NCBI GenBank assembly: GCA_020002185.1
Contig: CM034539.1
Span: 2,054,758 to 2,118,757, forward strand
Source: Paraescarpia echinospica
Taxonomy: Eukaryota > Annelida > Polychaeta > Sabellida > Siboglinidae
DNA length: 64,000 nucleotides
Direction of reading: 5' to 3'
Of this stretch, positions 63,275-64,000 are shown piece by piece. Numbering within the stretch: position 1 is the stretch's first letter; every line of letters begins with the position of its first letter. The translations under genes and the position numbers were made by a program. Below the pieces are notes generated by a model, which was given only the letters and a program-made list of their open reading frames with translations, searched no databases and was not told where the DNA came from.

Positions 63275-64000
63275 ATCAGCGCGCATGCTTGGAGCACCCC
63301 GGAGGAAATCCCATGTTAAAAGATAGGGAATTTGCTCCGGGGCGCGCCCACGTTAAAAGTTAGGACATTTTTCCCCAGGTTAAAAGATAGGCCATTTTAT
63401 CCATGTTAAATGATAGGGAATTTTCTCCATGTTAAAGGATAGGGAATTTTACCCATGTTAAAGGATTGGAGCTATTATCGTAAAGGTATACGACGGCATT
63501 TTGAGTTGAAGGTATCAATTTACCCCAAATTGTCCTCTGAAAACTGGCCTACCAACTTTTGCCATGTTAAAAGAGAGCATATTTTCTCCATGTTAACTGT
63601 CATACATATAGGCTATTGTTATACGGTAGTGCTTAAAGTCGTGTCTCTTATTCAACCCGTACTCGAGACGTATCTGGAGTTGTTTGTTTGTTGCGGGCGC
63701 GAACGTGCGCACCCTGTATAACGTCATTAAACTGCTACACGGAGTAATTTTGTATGCGAGGTGAGTTGGTCAAACAGGTAGTGCTTTGGTTAGCCATTGT
63801 TTTGAACTAGCGCACTTGAATGTAATCCCATCATGTGACGTCATTGTATGCACATTAATTTTGTGCGCGAGGTGAGTTGGTTAAACAGGTAGTGATTTGG
63901 TTAGTCATTGTTTTGAACTTGCGTACTTGATTGTAATCCCATCATGTGACGTCATGGTATGCGCAGTAATTTTGTACGCGAGGTGAGTTAATTAAAGAGG
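63275..64000. repeat. Arm-family repeat, inverted, running off the window
   Basis: The outer end reads TATAGGTTAATCAGCGCGCATG, the complement of 28215-28240. CCATGTTAAAGGATAGG units follow (63310-63480), then the GTGTCTCTTATTCAACCCGTAC box (63641), and at least two TGACGTCA tandem units (63720 onward). The inner end lies beyond the window, so another cargo may follow it. Confidence 0.8.

Larger units (their letters stand above)
57911..64000. repeat. Right palindrome arm, part 2
   Basis: Reverse complement of about 26970-34850 with many indels, running to the window end. It contains the inverted copies of the CR1 remnant, two RTE tails, the SLX1 remnant, the minisatellite and the arm-family repeat. 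Confidence 0.8.

Overview
The window is metazoan genomic DNA, most likely from a marine invertebrate. The evidence is CR1/RTE-type LINE fragments, spliced genes, long microsatellites, AT-rich intergenic DNA, and exon-sized pieces of host genes (an acyl-CoA dehydrogenase exon and a SLX1 exon). The species cannot be named from the sequence. Almost everything recognisable is mobile or virus-derived.

Layout. 1-4.5 kb is a fold-back element: two long inverted arms around a 1.1 kb spacer. 5.7-6.8 kb is an unrecognised GC-rich coding-like locus with tandem repeats beside it. 10.3-12.8 kb is a DNA transposon with long inverted repeats and a broken CXC-tail gene. 13.9-22.3 kb is a graveyard of LINE tails, a hAT-like element nested in one of them, microsatellites and a tRNA-derived sequence. 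22.7-26.3 kb (minus strand) and 37.8-40.5 kb (plus strand) are two related, decayed clusters of small virus-like genes: zinc-finger proteins, a NADAR-domain protein, SERTA-like fragments, and a zinc-finger fusion to a Polinton-type protein. They carry a shared E-box/TATA promoter cassette. The segments at 27.0-35.6 kb and 57.9-64.0 kb (plus 40.6-41.26 kb) are inverted copies of each other, forming one large imperfect palindrome.

The best-preserved object is a Polinton/Maverick (polintovirus-like element) at 41266-57904. It has 330-bp terminal inverted repeats differing at three positions by eye, and a perfect 6-bp target duplication (CAGGTA). It interrupts one palindrome arm; the other arm keeps an unoccupied version of the site. 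Plus-strand genes in order are NADAR protein, packaging ATPase, two conserved small or medium Polinton proteins, a membrane protein, a DDE integrase with chromodomain, further small proteins, penton, a basic minor virion-like protein, a 48-codon ORF, the double-jelly-roll major capsid protein and a cysteine protease. On the minus strand are the protein-primed DNA polymerase B and an unusual gene system near the right end. The polymerase is damaged by a 16-bp tandem duplication, apparent loss of its exonuclease I region and an in-frame stop.

The most novel signal lies at the right end of the Polinton. A 100-codon first exon ends in a good GTGAGT donor at phase 0. If unspliced it reads into an RPA70-C-like zinc-ribbon OB-fold. 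Downstream lie four ATG-less open exons, each starting right after a pyrimidine-rich AG acceptor and each in phase 0 with that donor, with one shared poly(A) signal at the end. On the other strand a 20-nt leader exon (encoding MATTKP plus two bases) can join two different 3' exons in the same phase 2. Together these suggest adenovirus-like alternative splicing that gives one N-terminus several C-termini.
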